Shown: positions 8,703 through 16,819 of the stretch, one piece after another
Numbering within the stretch: the stretch's first letter is position 1
How the letters are laid out: every line of letters starts with the position of its first letter
DNA from: Shewanella nanhaiensis
Lineage (GTDB): Bacteria; Pseudomonadota; Gammaproteobacteria; Enterobacterales; Shewanellaceae
Assembly: GCF_019457885.1 (NCBI RefSeq)
Contig: NZ_JAHZST010000003.1
Coordinates: 1 to 64,000 of the forward strand
DNA: 64,000 nt
Reading direction: 5' to 3'
The notes under the pieces: model-generated
Told to the model about the DNA's origin: nothing
The model's database searches: none
Seen by the model: only the letters and a program-made list of their open reading frames with translations
Translations under genes and position numbers: made by a program

Positions 8703-9248
8703 CTATTTTTCCATGATCTCCTTTAAGGATACTAGACCCTGTGTGAGGTCTCTCTCTATCATGGTTTCAAAGTCCATAAAAACTAATATCAGATTCATCG
8801 GATAATCCATATGCCCCTTAAAGCCCCAAGTGACTTTGGTCGTCTCTTTAGTGATAGGCTCACAGGACATAAATGCAGGTGATACGGCTTCAAAGGGGGA
8901 GATAAAACGTAGCTCATAGCCAATACGTTTACCCTCCTCAATACTGATGATCTCCTGCTCGCCTACGCCAACTTCCTCACTCAAGCTCTCCCATGCGGAA
9001 ACAAACCCAATACTGGCATCAACGCCTCGATAACTCTTAGTCATATTGGGATCTAACTTTGCCCAAACACTATAGTTATCCTGATTCTTAAGATACTTAA
9101 TATAATCAAATACCTCTGCCACAGGCTTATCTATTGTGACCGAGGTTATCACCTCATAGTCTTGCTTAGTAAACAGAGCGGCAATCAAGGGGATTGCAAT
9201 GAGTAAAACAATAGTCCCAAGGATCTTTCTTAGCATAAGGCTCACCAT
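8703..9248 (-). CDS. SRPBCC-family (START/polyketide cyclase-like) membrane-anchored protein
   Basis: 181 residues with one N-terminal transmembrane segment (about 8-26), followed by an SRPBCC helix-grip domain. The domain opens with YEVITSVTIDKPVAEVFDYIKYLKN, a typical cyclase/dehydrase entry. Later strands read IISIEEGKRIGYELRF and TTKVTWGFKGHMDYP. Such domains bind hydrophobic ligands in a cavity; the ligand here is unknown. The second ATG at 9236 may be the true start, because GTGAG precedes it. The gene is separated from nagB by the nagB terminator. Confidence 0.7.
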   Translation of the reverse strand: MVSLMLRKILGTIVLLIAIPLIAALFTKQDYEVITSVTIDKPVAEVFDYIKYLKNQDNYSVWAKLDPNMTKSYRGVDASIGFVSAWESLSEEVGVGEQEIISIEEGKRIGYELRFISPFEAVSPAFMSCEPITKETTKVTWGFKGHMDYPMNLILVFMDFETMIERDLTQGLVSLKEIMEK

Positions 9249-9300
9249 GGTTTAATAATGTATTACTTACCTAAACATCTAATGCTAGTTTTAGCAAAAA

Positions 9301-9325
9301 AAAGACTGCATCTGCAGTCCTTTTT
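9301..9325 (-). terminator. Terminator of nagB
   Basis: GACTGC-ATCT-GCAGTC forms a tight hairpin with an A run on one side and a T run on the other. On the minus strand it is followed by nine T residues, 26 bases past the nagB stop. Confidence 0.85.
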
Positions 9326-9350
9326 AAACAGTAGGCTAAACATTTGAGTA

Positions 9351-10145
9351 TTAACTTTTAGCTAATCTAGCCAGTAACTTCTGATTTTCAGCTTCAATAT
9401 GCTTATAGAAATCACGATCAGAAAGCTTAGATGCGGCAGCCTCATCAATCACAAGTACTGCATTCTTGTGAAGCTGTAACGCAGAAGCTGGACATGAAGC
9501 CGTTAGCGCCCCTTCAACTGTCGCTAAAATGGCATCTGCTTTATTTTCACCAGTGGCTAATAAAACCACTTTTTTAGCATCTAGAATCGTGCCTATTCCC
9601 ATGGTAATGGACAGATGTGGCTGGTACTCATCCTCTTTAAAGAAGCGTGCATTGTCCTCGATGGTCGCCTTAGTCAAGGTCTTAACTCGTGTTCTGGACA
9701 TCAATCCAGACGAGGGTTCATTAAAACCAATATGGCCATTTCGGCCAATACCAAGCAGTTGAATATCGATACCACCAGCAGCTTGGATCTGCTCTTCATA
9801 GCCATCACAAGCTTGGATTGGGTTTTCGGCATCCCCTGGGGGGACATGGGTGTTGGCTTTATCGATATCGATATGGTCGAAAAGCTGCTCATTCATGAAG
9901 TAACGATAACTTTGTGGATGGGTTCCCGCCAAACCTAAATACTCATCTAAATTAAAGCTAGTGACCCCCTTAAATGAGATATCACCAAGCTTATTCGCTT
10001 CTATTAAGCCTTGATAAAGAGATACGGGCGTCGACCCCGTTGCTAAGCCTAGCACTGAGTCTGGTTTGCTCTGCAACTGCTTTTTAAAAATGTTCGCGCC
10101 ATATTCGGCAACTTCAGCACTGTTTTTTAAGATGACGATTTGCAT
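9351..10145 (-). CDS. nagB: Glucosamine-6-phosphate deaminase
   Basis: 264 residues, against 266 for E. coli NagB. It converts glucosamine-6-phosphate to fructose-6-phosphate and ammonia in the cytosol, the last step of amino-sugar breakdown. Family motifs are all visible: LGLATGSTP at about 33 for the phosphate, [10 protein letters not shown] with the catalytic Asp, and [17 protein letters not shown] with the catalytic His/Glu. No nagA, nagK or nagP lies beside it; it is monocistronic with its own terminator. A NagR-type operator overlaps its promoter, so it should be induced by N-acetylglucosamine together with the remote nag genes. Confidence 0.93.
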   Translation of the reverse strand: MQIVILKNSAEVAEYGANIFKKQLQSKPDSVLGLATGSTPVSLYQGLIEANKLGDISFKGVTSFNLDEYLGLAGTHPQSYRYFMNEQLFDHIDIDKANTHVPPGDAENPIQACDGYEEQIQAAGGIDIQLLGIGRNGHIGFNEPSSGLMSRTRVKTLTKATIEDNARFFKEDEYQPHLSITMGIGTILDAKKVVLLATGENKADAILATVEGALTASCPASALQLHKNAVLVIDEAAASKLSDRDFYKHIEAENQKLLARLAKS

Positions 10146-10305
10146 TATATAGACTCGCTTTAACTTAGAGCTCTGCTCAATAAGATTGAATAACCTATCA
10201 TTAGCCAGCTCAACCTCACATTGAGTATAACTATTGCCTATCCCTTACTATCAATTTCAACGAGTGAAAAACAGGTATAGGTTAATCTAGGTGTTTTGTA
10301 ACATT

Positions 10306-10334
10306 ACTATAACGCCAAATGACAACGCTGTCAT
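10306..10334 (-). promoter_or_regulatory. Sigma-70 promoter of nagB
   Basis: On the minus strand, ATGACA (10334-10329, one mismatch to TTGACA) is followed after exactly 17 bases by TATAGT (10311-10306, one mismatch to TATAAT). The -35 element and spacer lie inside the NagR box, as expected for repression. Confidence 0.6.
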
Positions 10335-10335
10335 T
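10318..10335. promoter_or_regulatory. NagR-type operator
   Basis: AATGACAACGCTGTCATT is a near-perfect palindrome that fits, as I recall it, the published Shewanella NagR (LacI family) consensus AATGACARCGYTGTCATT. It lies 173 bases ahead of nagB and about 95 bases ahead of the divergent pseudouridine synthase gene. Confidence 0.8.
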
Positions 10336-10429
10336 TATTTATTATTAGGTTTAACTACCCCCAATAATATCGTGTTCACTTTATGCAGTATAATGCCAGA
10401 TCTCTTTGACCAAATGATGACACTAAGCC

Positions 10430-11038
10430 ATGTCTGACGATGCCACTCAAGCTAACTCCTCAAATATAGAGGAGCATCATCACTTCAAAATTTTTAAGCC
10501 CTACGGTTTTCTCAGTCAATTTGTACCGGAAACCAGAAAGCGTAAAAAACTCCTCGCAGAGTTAGCTGACTTTCCAAAGGGAACTATGGCTATTGGCAGA
10601 TTAGATCATGACTCAGAAGGGCTACTTTTACTCACCACCGACGGCATGGTCAGCCATCAGGTGCGCAGCAAAAAAGTTGAGAAAGAGTATTATGTTCAGC
10701 TTGATGGCGATATCACCGATGATGCCATTACTCAGCTTCAAAATGGTGTTGAAATAGGGATCAAGGGAGATAAGTATCTCACTCTACCTTGCAGGGTATT
10801 TAAGTTAGCCTCAGAGCCCAATTTGCCTACAAATGGACGAAAAGTGAGAGATCTTCGCCACGGACCTATGAGCTGGATATCCATCACCATAAGCGAAGGG
10901 AAAAACCGACAAATACGCAAGATGACCGCAGCTGCAGGCTTTCCAACCTTAAGGTTAGTCCGAGTTCGCATTGGTAATATCGACATTAATGGGATGCAGG
11001 CAGGTGACGTGCTCCCTCTCTCCTCTCCCTTTGACTAA
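10430..11038 (+). CDS. rluE: RluE-like 23S rRNA pseudouridine synthase (RsuA family)
   Basis: 202 residues with no S4 domain, as in RluE. The catalytic block AIGRLDHDSEGLLLLTTDG holds the active-site Asp. The start FKIFKPYGFLSQF matches the RsuA-family KPxGxLSQ motif, and the end has SEGKNRQIRKMTAAAGFPTLRLVRVRIG. RluE makes pseudouridine 2457 in the peptidyl-transferase region of 23S rRNA; the exact target here is inferred from family. An acidic, His-containing 15-residue extension precedes the domain. It is divergent from nagB and shares its intergenic region. Confidence 0.82.
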   Translation: MSDDATQANSSNIEEHHHFKIFKPYGFLSQFVPETRKRKKLLAELADFPKGTMAIGRLDHDSEGLLLLTTDGMVSHQVRSKKVEKEYYVQLDGDITDDAITQLQNGVEIGIKGDKYLTLPCRVFKLASEPNLPTNGRKVRDLRHGPMSWISITISEGKNRQIRKMTAAAGFPTLRLVRVRIGNIDINGMQAGDVLPLSSPFD

Positions 11039-11185
11039 GCTATCCAAACAGAGCTTTCCCGCTTCGAAATGAAAAATCCTGTGACACTTCAAAGCTGCCA
11101 GCTGCTTGTTCAACAGCGCAGCTTCAAGTAGGTTAAGAGAACTAATGCCAATGAGTATTAATATCAGGCCATGGAGTGCAACTTG

Positions 11186-12271
11186 ATGAGATCACTATTA
11201 ATCCCAATCGCTATCCTCTTTTCCAATATCTGCCACTCGCTTCCTTTAGAGAAGATCACCCTCCCCCCAGATTTTAAGATAGAGCTTTACGCAGAAGGCG
11301 TTGATAATGCCCGGCAGATGGCTTTAGGCGATAAAGGCACTCTGTTTGTGGGAAGTCGTAAGGAGGGGAAGGTTTATGCCTTAATAGACAATGATGGGGA
11401 TTATAAAGCCGATAAGGTTATTGATATCGCAAGTAAGCTCTTTATGCCCTCCGGTATCGCTTATCACCAAGGTGCCCTCTATGTGGCAGAGGTCGATAAA
11501 ATATGGCGCTATCCCAATATAGAGGCCTCACTACCTAGCGTACCGACGCCGGAGCTTGTATATAATAAGCTTCCTAATAAATCCCACCATGGCTGGAAAT
11601 TTATCGCATTCAGTCCCGATGGTAAGCTCTATATTCCCGTCGGTGCTCCCTGTAATGTGTGCGAGAGTGAACTCCCTTTTGCCACGATCCTAAAACTAGA
11701 CACAGTGACAAAAAACAGCAAAATTGTCGCGACTGGCGTCAGAAACAGTGTCGGCTTTGATTTTCACCCTAAAACAGGGGATTTATGGTTTACCGATAAT
11801 GGCAGAGATATGATGGGAGATGATCTTCCCGATGATGAGCTCAACCATGTGTCGAAAGAGGGACAGTTCTTCGGCTTCCCCTATATCCATAATGACGATA
11901 TTTACGATCCCAAATTTAACTCCCCAGAGAAAGCCAAACACAATCGCAAACCCGCACTAAAGCTAGGTGCCCATGTGGCCGCTCTAGGTATGGAGTTTTA
12001 CCAAGGAAAGCAGTTCCCAGCTGAGTATCAAAACAATATCTTTATCGCCGAACATGGCTCCTGGAATCGAAGTAAAAAGGTGGGTTACCGCATCGTCCGG
12101 GTGGTGCTTGAAGGCGACAAAGTCATAAACTCAGAGGTGTTTGCATCGGGCTGGCTACAGGGAGAGGAGAGCTGGGGTCGCCCCGTTGCTGTGCTTACTT
12201 TGCCTGATGGATCTTTGTTAGTATCCGATGATGCAGCAGATGCTATCTACCGGATTAGCTATAAAAAGTAA
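11186..12271 (+). CDS. PQQ-dependent sugar dehydrogenase-like periplasmic protein
   Basis: 361 residues with a signal peptide (MRSLLIPIAILFSNICHS). The mature part is a six-bladed beta-propeller of the soluble glucose/sorbosone dehydrogenase family. Visible blade motifs are GTLFVGSRKEGKVYAL, SGIAYHQGALYVAEVDKIWRY, HHGWKFIAFSPDGKLYIPVGAPCNVC, GVRNSVGFDFHP followed by LWFTDNGRD, and AEHGSWNRSKKVGYRIV. Such enzymes oxidise sugars in the periplasm with PQQ, but some relatives bind no PQQ, and no PQQ synthesis genes are seen here. A CNVC cysteine pair may form a disulphide. The ATG at 11186 is preferred over 11171 because GGAGT sits nine bases ahead of it and it gives a clean signal peptide. Confidence 0.8.
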   Translation: MRSLLIPIAILFSNICHSLPLEKITLPPDFKIELYAEGVDNARQMALGDKGTLFVGSRKEGKVYALIDNDGDYKADKVIDIASKLFMPSGIAYHQGALYVAEVDKIWRYPNIEASLPSVPTPELVYNKLPNKSHHGWKFIAFSPDGKLYIPVGAPCNVCESELPFATILKLDTVTKNSKIVATGVRNSVGFDFHPKTGDLWFTDNGRDMMGDDLPDDELNHVSKEGQFFGFPYIHNDDIYDPKFNSPEKAKHNRKPALKLGAHVAALGMEFYQGKQFPAEYQNNIFIAEHGSWNRSKKVGYRIVRVVLEGDKVINSEVFASGWLQGEESWGRPVAVLTLPDGSLLVSDDAADAIYRISYKK

Positions 12272-12279
12272 GCCATTAA

Positions 12280-12305
12280 AAAAACCAGCCGTGCGGCTGG
12301 TTTTT
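12280..12305. terminator. Bidirectional terminator between the sugar dehydrogenase and lysS
   Basis: CCAGCC-GTGC-GGCTGG with A and T runs on both sides, between two convergent genes. Confidence 0.9.
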
Positions 12306-12337
12306 AAATTCAATGCTCGTTAATACAAAGCCAATGA

Positions 12338-13843
12338 TTAAGCTTGTGGGCGCATCGCTGGGAACAGGATCACGTCACGAATGGTGTGTGTATTGGTAAA
12401 CAACATCACTAGACGATCGATACCGATACCTTGACCTGCTGTTGGTGGTAAGCCGTGCTCAAGTGCAGTAATGTAGTCTGCATCGTAGAACATAGCTTCA
12501 TCATCACCAGCATCTTTCGCATCAACCTGCGCTTTAAAGCGGTTATCTTGATCTTCTGCATCGTTAAGCTCAGAGAAACCGTTTGCCACTTCACGGCCGC
12601 CGATAAAGAACTCAAAACGATCTGTGATGAAATGGTTATCATCGTTACGACGTGCAAGCGGAGAGATATCTGCTGGGTAACCAGTAATGAAAGTTGGCTG
12701 CATCAGTTGAGTTTCTGCAGTCTCACCGAAGATCTCTTCAAGTAGCTGACCACAGGTCCAGAACTTCTCAATGGTCATGCCTAAGCTCTTAGCCAAGTCA
12801 CGCATAAACTCAACATCTTTAACCTCTTCATAGGTCATAGACTGGATTGTTGCATTATCTGGGTTGTACTTCTTGATTGCATCTAACATGCTCAGACGCG
12901 CGTATGGGCCGCCAAAATCAACAGTATGCTCACCGTATGGAAGCTGTGGAGAACCACAAAGCTCAGTGGCAATAGAGCTTAGCATCTCTTCAGTCAGATC
13001 CATCAGATCATTGAAATCTGCATAAGCCATATAGAATTCCATCATAGTGAATTCTGGGTTATGACGAGGTGATAGACCCTCGTTACGGAAGTTACGGTTG
13101 ATCTCGAACACTCGCTCAAAACCACCTACAACCAAACGCTTCAGGTAAAGCTCAGGTGCGATACGCAGATACATAGCGATATCAAGAGCATTGTGGTGAG
13201 TTTCGAAAGGACGAGCCGAAGCGCCACCAGGAATGCTGTGCATCATAGGCGTTTCAACTTCCATAAACTCTTTTTTTACCATAAAGTTACGGATAGCAGA
13301 AACCACTTTAGAGCGCATAATAAAGGCGTTGCGCGAATCTTCATTCACAATCAAGTCAACATAACGCTGACGGTAGCGAGTCTCTTGATCGGTCAAACCG
13401 TGGAACTTCTCAGGTAGTGGACGCAGTGCTTTAGTCAGCAACTGGTACTCTTCCATGTTCACATACAGATCGCCTTTACCTGATAGGTGAAGCTGACCCG
13501 TCACACCGATAATGTCACCAATATCTAGACCTTGGAATGTAGCCTTAAGATCTTTTTGAACATCTTTACCAGCATAGGCTTGAATACGTCCACTAACATC
13601 TTGGATCACCAAGAATGGACCACGTTTTGCCATGATACGACCAGCGATGCTGCGCTGGATCCCCATGCCTTCAAGCTCCTCTTTGGTATTGTTACCAAAT
13701 TCAGCCTGAATATCTGCCGCTTTATGTTTACGATCGAAGTTATTTGGGTGACCATTTGCAGGGCAGTTAGCGCGAATGTGCTCAAGCTTGGCACGACGCT
13801 CTGCAATTAACTTGTTCTCATCTGGTAGTACTTGTTCAGTCAT
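12338..13843 (-). CDS. lysS: Lysyl-tRNA synthetase, class II
   Basis: 501 residues, the normal length. An OB-fold anticodon domain (about 60-160, including [15 protein letters not shown]) is followed by the class II core. Motif 1 is [11 protein letters not shown] with [10 protein letters not shown] after it, motif 2 is [20 protein letters not shown], and motif 3 is [14 protein letters not shown]. It charges tRNA-Lys. The start is the only one that fits the family. It lies 64 bases downstream of prfB, the usual prfB-lysS pair in gammaproteobacteria, so it is probably cotranscribed with it. Confidence 0.96.
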   Translation of the reverse strand: MTEQVLPDENKLIAERRAKLEHIRANCPANGHPNNFDRKHKAADIQAEFGNNTKEELEGMGIQRSIAGRIMAKRGPFLVIQDVSGRIQAYAGKDVQKDLKATFQGLDIGDIIGVTGQLHLSGKGDLYVNMEEYQLLTKALRPLPEKFHGLTDQETRYRQRYVDLIVNEDSRNAFIMRSKVVSAIRNFMVKKEFMEVETPMMHSIPGGASARPFETHHNALDIAMYLRIAPELYLKRLVVGGFERVFEINRNFRNEGLSPRHNPEFTMMEFYMAYADFNDLMDLTEEMLSSIATELCGSPQLPYGEHTVDFGGPYARLSMLDAIKKYNPDNATIQSMTYEEVKDVEFMRDLAKSLGMTIEKFWTCGQLLEEIFGETAETQLMQPTFITGYPADISPLARRNDDNHFITDRFEFFIGGREVANGFSELNDAEDQDNRFKAQVDAKDAGDDEAMFYDADYITALEHGLPPTAGQGIGIDRLVMLFTNTHTIRDVILFPAMRPQA

Positions 13844-13907
13844 CTTCTTCTCTCGTAAATGTTACGGATCACACGTTAAAATTAATCGGCTTTATGATTA
13901 AAAAGCC

Positions 13908-15006
13908 TTACAAACCAGATTTTAAGCTGGCTTCAATAAACTTATCCAGATCGCCATCAAGCACGCTCTGAGTATTTCTGCTTTCGACGCCGGTGCGCAG
14001 ATCTTTAATGCGTGCATCATCGAGCACGTATGAACGGATCTGGCTACCCCAGCCAATGTCTGACTTGGCATCTTCCGCCTGCTGCTTATCGGCATTTTGC
14101 TTAAGCATCTCTAACTCATAGAGTTTTGCTTTAAGTTGCTTCATCGCGGCATCACGGTTTTTATGTTGTGAGCGATCGTTTTGGCACTGTACAACAGTAT
14201 TGGTTGGCACGTGAGTAATACGGATCGCAGATTCTGTTTTGTTGACATGCTGACCACCAGCCCCTGAGGCGCGATAAGTATCAATCCTCAAATCTGAAGG
14301 ATTGATATCGATCTCAATCGAATCATCAATCTCTGGATACACAAACACAGAACAGAAAGAGGTATGACGCTTTCCTGAAGAGTCAAAAGGCGATTTACGC
14401 ACTAAACGGTGTACACCTGTTTCGGTGCGCAACGAACCAAAGGCATATTCACCAGTAAACTTAATGGTTGCGCCTTTAATACCCGCCACATCACCATCGG
14501 TGACTTCAATAAGCTCAGGCTTATAATCATGGGCTTCACCCCAACGAAGGAACATACGCAGCACCATATTGGCCCAATCCTGAGCTTCAGTACCGCCAGA
14601 GCCTGATTGGATATCTAAGTAACAATCAGAGATATCATGGGGACCGGAGAACATACGACGGAATTCAAGCTCCTCAAGACGCTTCTCTAGCGCATCAAGC
14701 TCACTACTGGCATCAACAAATGTCTCTTCATCTTCCTCTTCAACCGCTAGTTCAACTAACCCTTCGACATCTTCAAGGCCTGAGTCCATATCATCGATAG
14801 TCTTAACCACTAGCTCTAAAGATGAACGCTCTTTACCTAACGCTTGGGCATTTTCAGGGTTATTCCAAACCTCACTGCTTTCAAGCTCGGCACTTACCTC
14901 TTCTAGACGCTCTTTCTTGGCATCATAGTCAAAGATACCTCCGGAGTAGAAGGGTGCGCTCGGCAAGGTCTTTGATTTTAAATTTAACCGGGTTTACTTC
15001 AAACAT
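13908..15006 (-). CDS. prfB: Peptide chain release factor 2, with programmed +1 frameshift
   Basis: Begins at ATG 15006 ([14 protein letters not shown]), reads 25 codons to an in-frame TGA at 14931-14929, then continues in the +1 frame ([12 protein letters not shown]). The joined protein has 365 residues, exactly the E. coli RF2 length. The stop-codon-reading tripeptide is in [10 protein letters not shown], and the peptidyl-hydrolysis motif is [11 protein letters not shown]. The residue before SGAGGQ is Ala, the fully active form, rather than the Thr of E. coli K-12. RF2 terminates at UGA and UAA. An uninterrupted frame from an internal ATG at 14966 is not the real start. Followed by lysS. 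Confidence 0.96.
14929..14945 (-). promoter_or_regulatory. RF2 autoregulatory recoding site
   Basis: On the minus strand the order is CCGGAGG (Shine-Dalgarno-like), three bases TAT, the slippery CTT, then TGA-C. The TGA is codon 26. When RF2 is scarce, the ribosome slips +1 at CUU and makes more RF2. Confidence 0.95.
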
Positions 15007-15230
15007 GACTCTTCTACTTAAATTTGGTTAGGCAGCTACTGCAAACCCGCTATTTTAACTCAATTGTTGCACTTCGCCTAGAGTCTCAACGTGATGAATT
15101 GCGCTTATTTCAACCTTATATTTACTTGCACTAGCTTAAGAGAGTCATATCTAAGCTATCGGTTATTTACCACTTTTATCAAGGAGTAATAAAATTCACA
15201 ATTTTCAAACCTCATGTCTATACTTTCAGG

Positions 15231-16214
15231 ATGAATGAAAAAACACCCACTTGCTGCTACCACGAAGATGAAGGCTTCTCCTGCACTGAGCCGGCGGAGC
15301 CATCTGGTTTATGCTATTGGCACGATCCTAAAATCCTCAAAAACAAACCTGATGATGTGCAGAAGTTAGAGAAGTTTGCACGCGAAGGGGGGATGTTGCG
15401 TGGCATAGCGCTAAAGCGCGCTAAACTGCCAGGAATTGATCTGGTACGACACCATCAGAAAACAGGTTTTGATATGACTCATGCTGAGTTATACCGAGCC
15501 GATCTTCAGGGCGCTCACCTTTTCAATCTTAATTTGCAAAATGCCAGCCTAATGAAGGCCGATTTAAGAGATTCAAATGTTCACTGTGCCAACTTGGTGG
15601 GCGCAAATCTGCTTGGGATCAAATGGAACGGTGCCAAGATTGAAAATATAGCCACAGGTAAAAAAATTAAACAGGAGATATTGGCACATGAGGCCGATCG
15701 TGTTGGAGAGCGCGAGATAGCCAATGATTACTTTGAGCAGGCAGAGGAGATCTACAGAGATCTGCGTAAAGCCGCCGAACGCGAAGGTTTATTTGCCATG
15801 TCCGGTGACTATATTCGTAAAGAGCTTACTATGCGGCGCCACCAGATGCCGCAGTACAGTTACAAGCGTATGGTCTCAAAAGTTATCGATGTTTTCTGTG
15901 GTTACGGCGAAGCGCCGATGCGAGTGATAGGTTTCTCCATGGGACTTATCATGGTATGTGCCATACTCTATTTCTTTACCGGTTTAAGCTATGGTTCTCA
16001 GTTGCACCAATTTCAGGTAAGTAACGACTTTCAGACTAATTTTTATCTATTTTTTAATTGTATCTACTACTCAGTGGTTACGTTTACCACCTTAGGCTAT
16101 GGAGATTTTACCCCTGTGGGGTTATCTAAGGTCATCGCCGCAATAGAGGCATTTACTGGCAGCTTTACCATCGCGCTCTTCGTGGTTGTTTTTGTAAAGA
16201 AAATGACTCGTTAG
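15231..16214 (+). CDS. Pentapeptide-repeat potassium channel
   Basis: 327 residues in three parts. Residues 1-32 hold a cysteine/histidine cluster (CCYHEDEGFSC then GLCYWHD) that could bind zinc. Residues about 55-145 are pentapeptide repeats of the A(D/N)Lxx type (AELYRADLQGAHLFNLNLQNASLMKADL in blocks). A helical region follows. Residues about 235-325 form a two-helix pore module with the potassium selectivity filter TTLGYGDF. It is therefore a probable K+ channel with a cytosolic solenoid that may sense a ligand. The role of this architecture is not known to me. The last 18 codons have been copied downstream as a tandem array. Confidence 0.82.
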   Translation: MNEKTPTCCYHEDEGFSCTEPAEPSGLCYWHDPKILKNKPDDVQKLEKFAREGGMLRGIALKRAKLPGIDLVRHHQKTGFDMTHAELYRADLQGAHLFNLNLQNASLMKADLRDSNVHCANLVGANLLGIKWNGAKIENIATGKKIKQEILAHEADRVGEREIANDYFEQAEEIYRDLRKAAEREGLFAMSGDYIRKELTMRRHQMPQYSYKRMVSKVIDVFCGYGEAPMRVIGFSMGLIMVCAILYFFTGLSYGSQLHQFQVSNDFQTNFYLFFNCIYYSVVTFTTLGYGDFTPVGLSKVIAAIEAFTGSFTIALFVVVFVKKMTR

Positions 16215-16536
16215 CCATAAGCTAGTATGTGCAGTCAGTTTTCACCATCGCACAGTATTTCTTGGTTGTTTTTGTAAAGAAAATGACTCGTTAGCCATAA
16301 ACTAGTATGTACAGCCAGTTTTCACCATCACACAGTATTTCGTGGTTGTTTTTGTAAAGAAAATGACTCGTTAGCCATAAGCTAATATGTGCAGCCAGTT
16401 TTCACCATCGCACAGTATTTCTTGGTTGTTTTTGTAAAGAAAATGACTCGTTAGCCATAAGCTAGTATGTGCAGTCAGTTTTCACCATCGCACAGTATTT
16501 CGTGGTTGTTTTTGTAAAGAAAATGACTCGTTAATC
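16160..16536. repeat. 80-bp tandem array derived from the channel gene's 3' end
   Basis: The sequence GGTTGTTTTTGTAAAGAAAA followed by TGACTCGTTA recurs five times at exact 80-base steps (AAATGACTCG at 16201, 16281, 16361, 16441 and 16521). Copy 1 is the end of the channel ORF itself. The inter-copy part also resembles the gene (CACCATCGCACAGTATTTCGTGG against TACCATCGCGCTCTTCGTGG), so the unit is the terminal ~55 bases of the gene plus ~25 downstream bases. Spacers 1 and 4 are nearly identical, which points to recent amplification. The last copy ends in TAA rather than TAG, probably the original gene end. Confidence 0.92.
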
Positions 16537-16546
16537 CGATTTATCC

Positions 16547-16578
16547 CAGATCTGCTTATTCTTTAATAAGCAGATCTG
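16547..16578. repeat. Perfect 14-bp hairpin after the tandem array
   Basis: CAGATCTGCTTATT and AATAAGCAGATCTG form an uninterrupted stem with a CTTT loop. No T run follows, so it is either a rho-independent terminator of weak type or an mRNA 3'-end stabiliser. It probably followed the channel gene directly before the array expanded. Confidence 0.75.
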
Positions 16579-16819
16579 TGGCGAGTTCAAACTTCACTAA
16601 CCAAGCAAGGTTACATCGAACACAATCTCCCCATCATTTGTGATGTTCACTGCAAAATCATCTTATAAATAGAGAGGTTAGACCCTTTCTTAAAACCCCC
16701 TTAGTTATACTCGCCATCAAGAAAGTCGACTAATCCTAAGTCATATTCAGCAAGTCTAGCCTGTCGCTGAAAACACGCTATAAAAACTCGAATAAAAGCC
16801 AATTAATGAAGGTAACACC

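Noticed and set aside
13908..14966. prfB starting at the internal ATG 14966
   Set aside because: The codons before DYDAKK in that frame are the wrong frame of the recoding leader; the real start is at 15006 with a +1 shift.
16160..16536. CRISPR array
   Set aside because: The 80-base unit is repeated as a whole, the spacers are near identical, and there are no cas genes; it is a tandem duplication.
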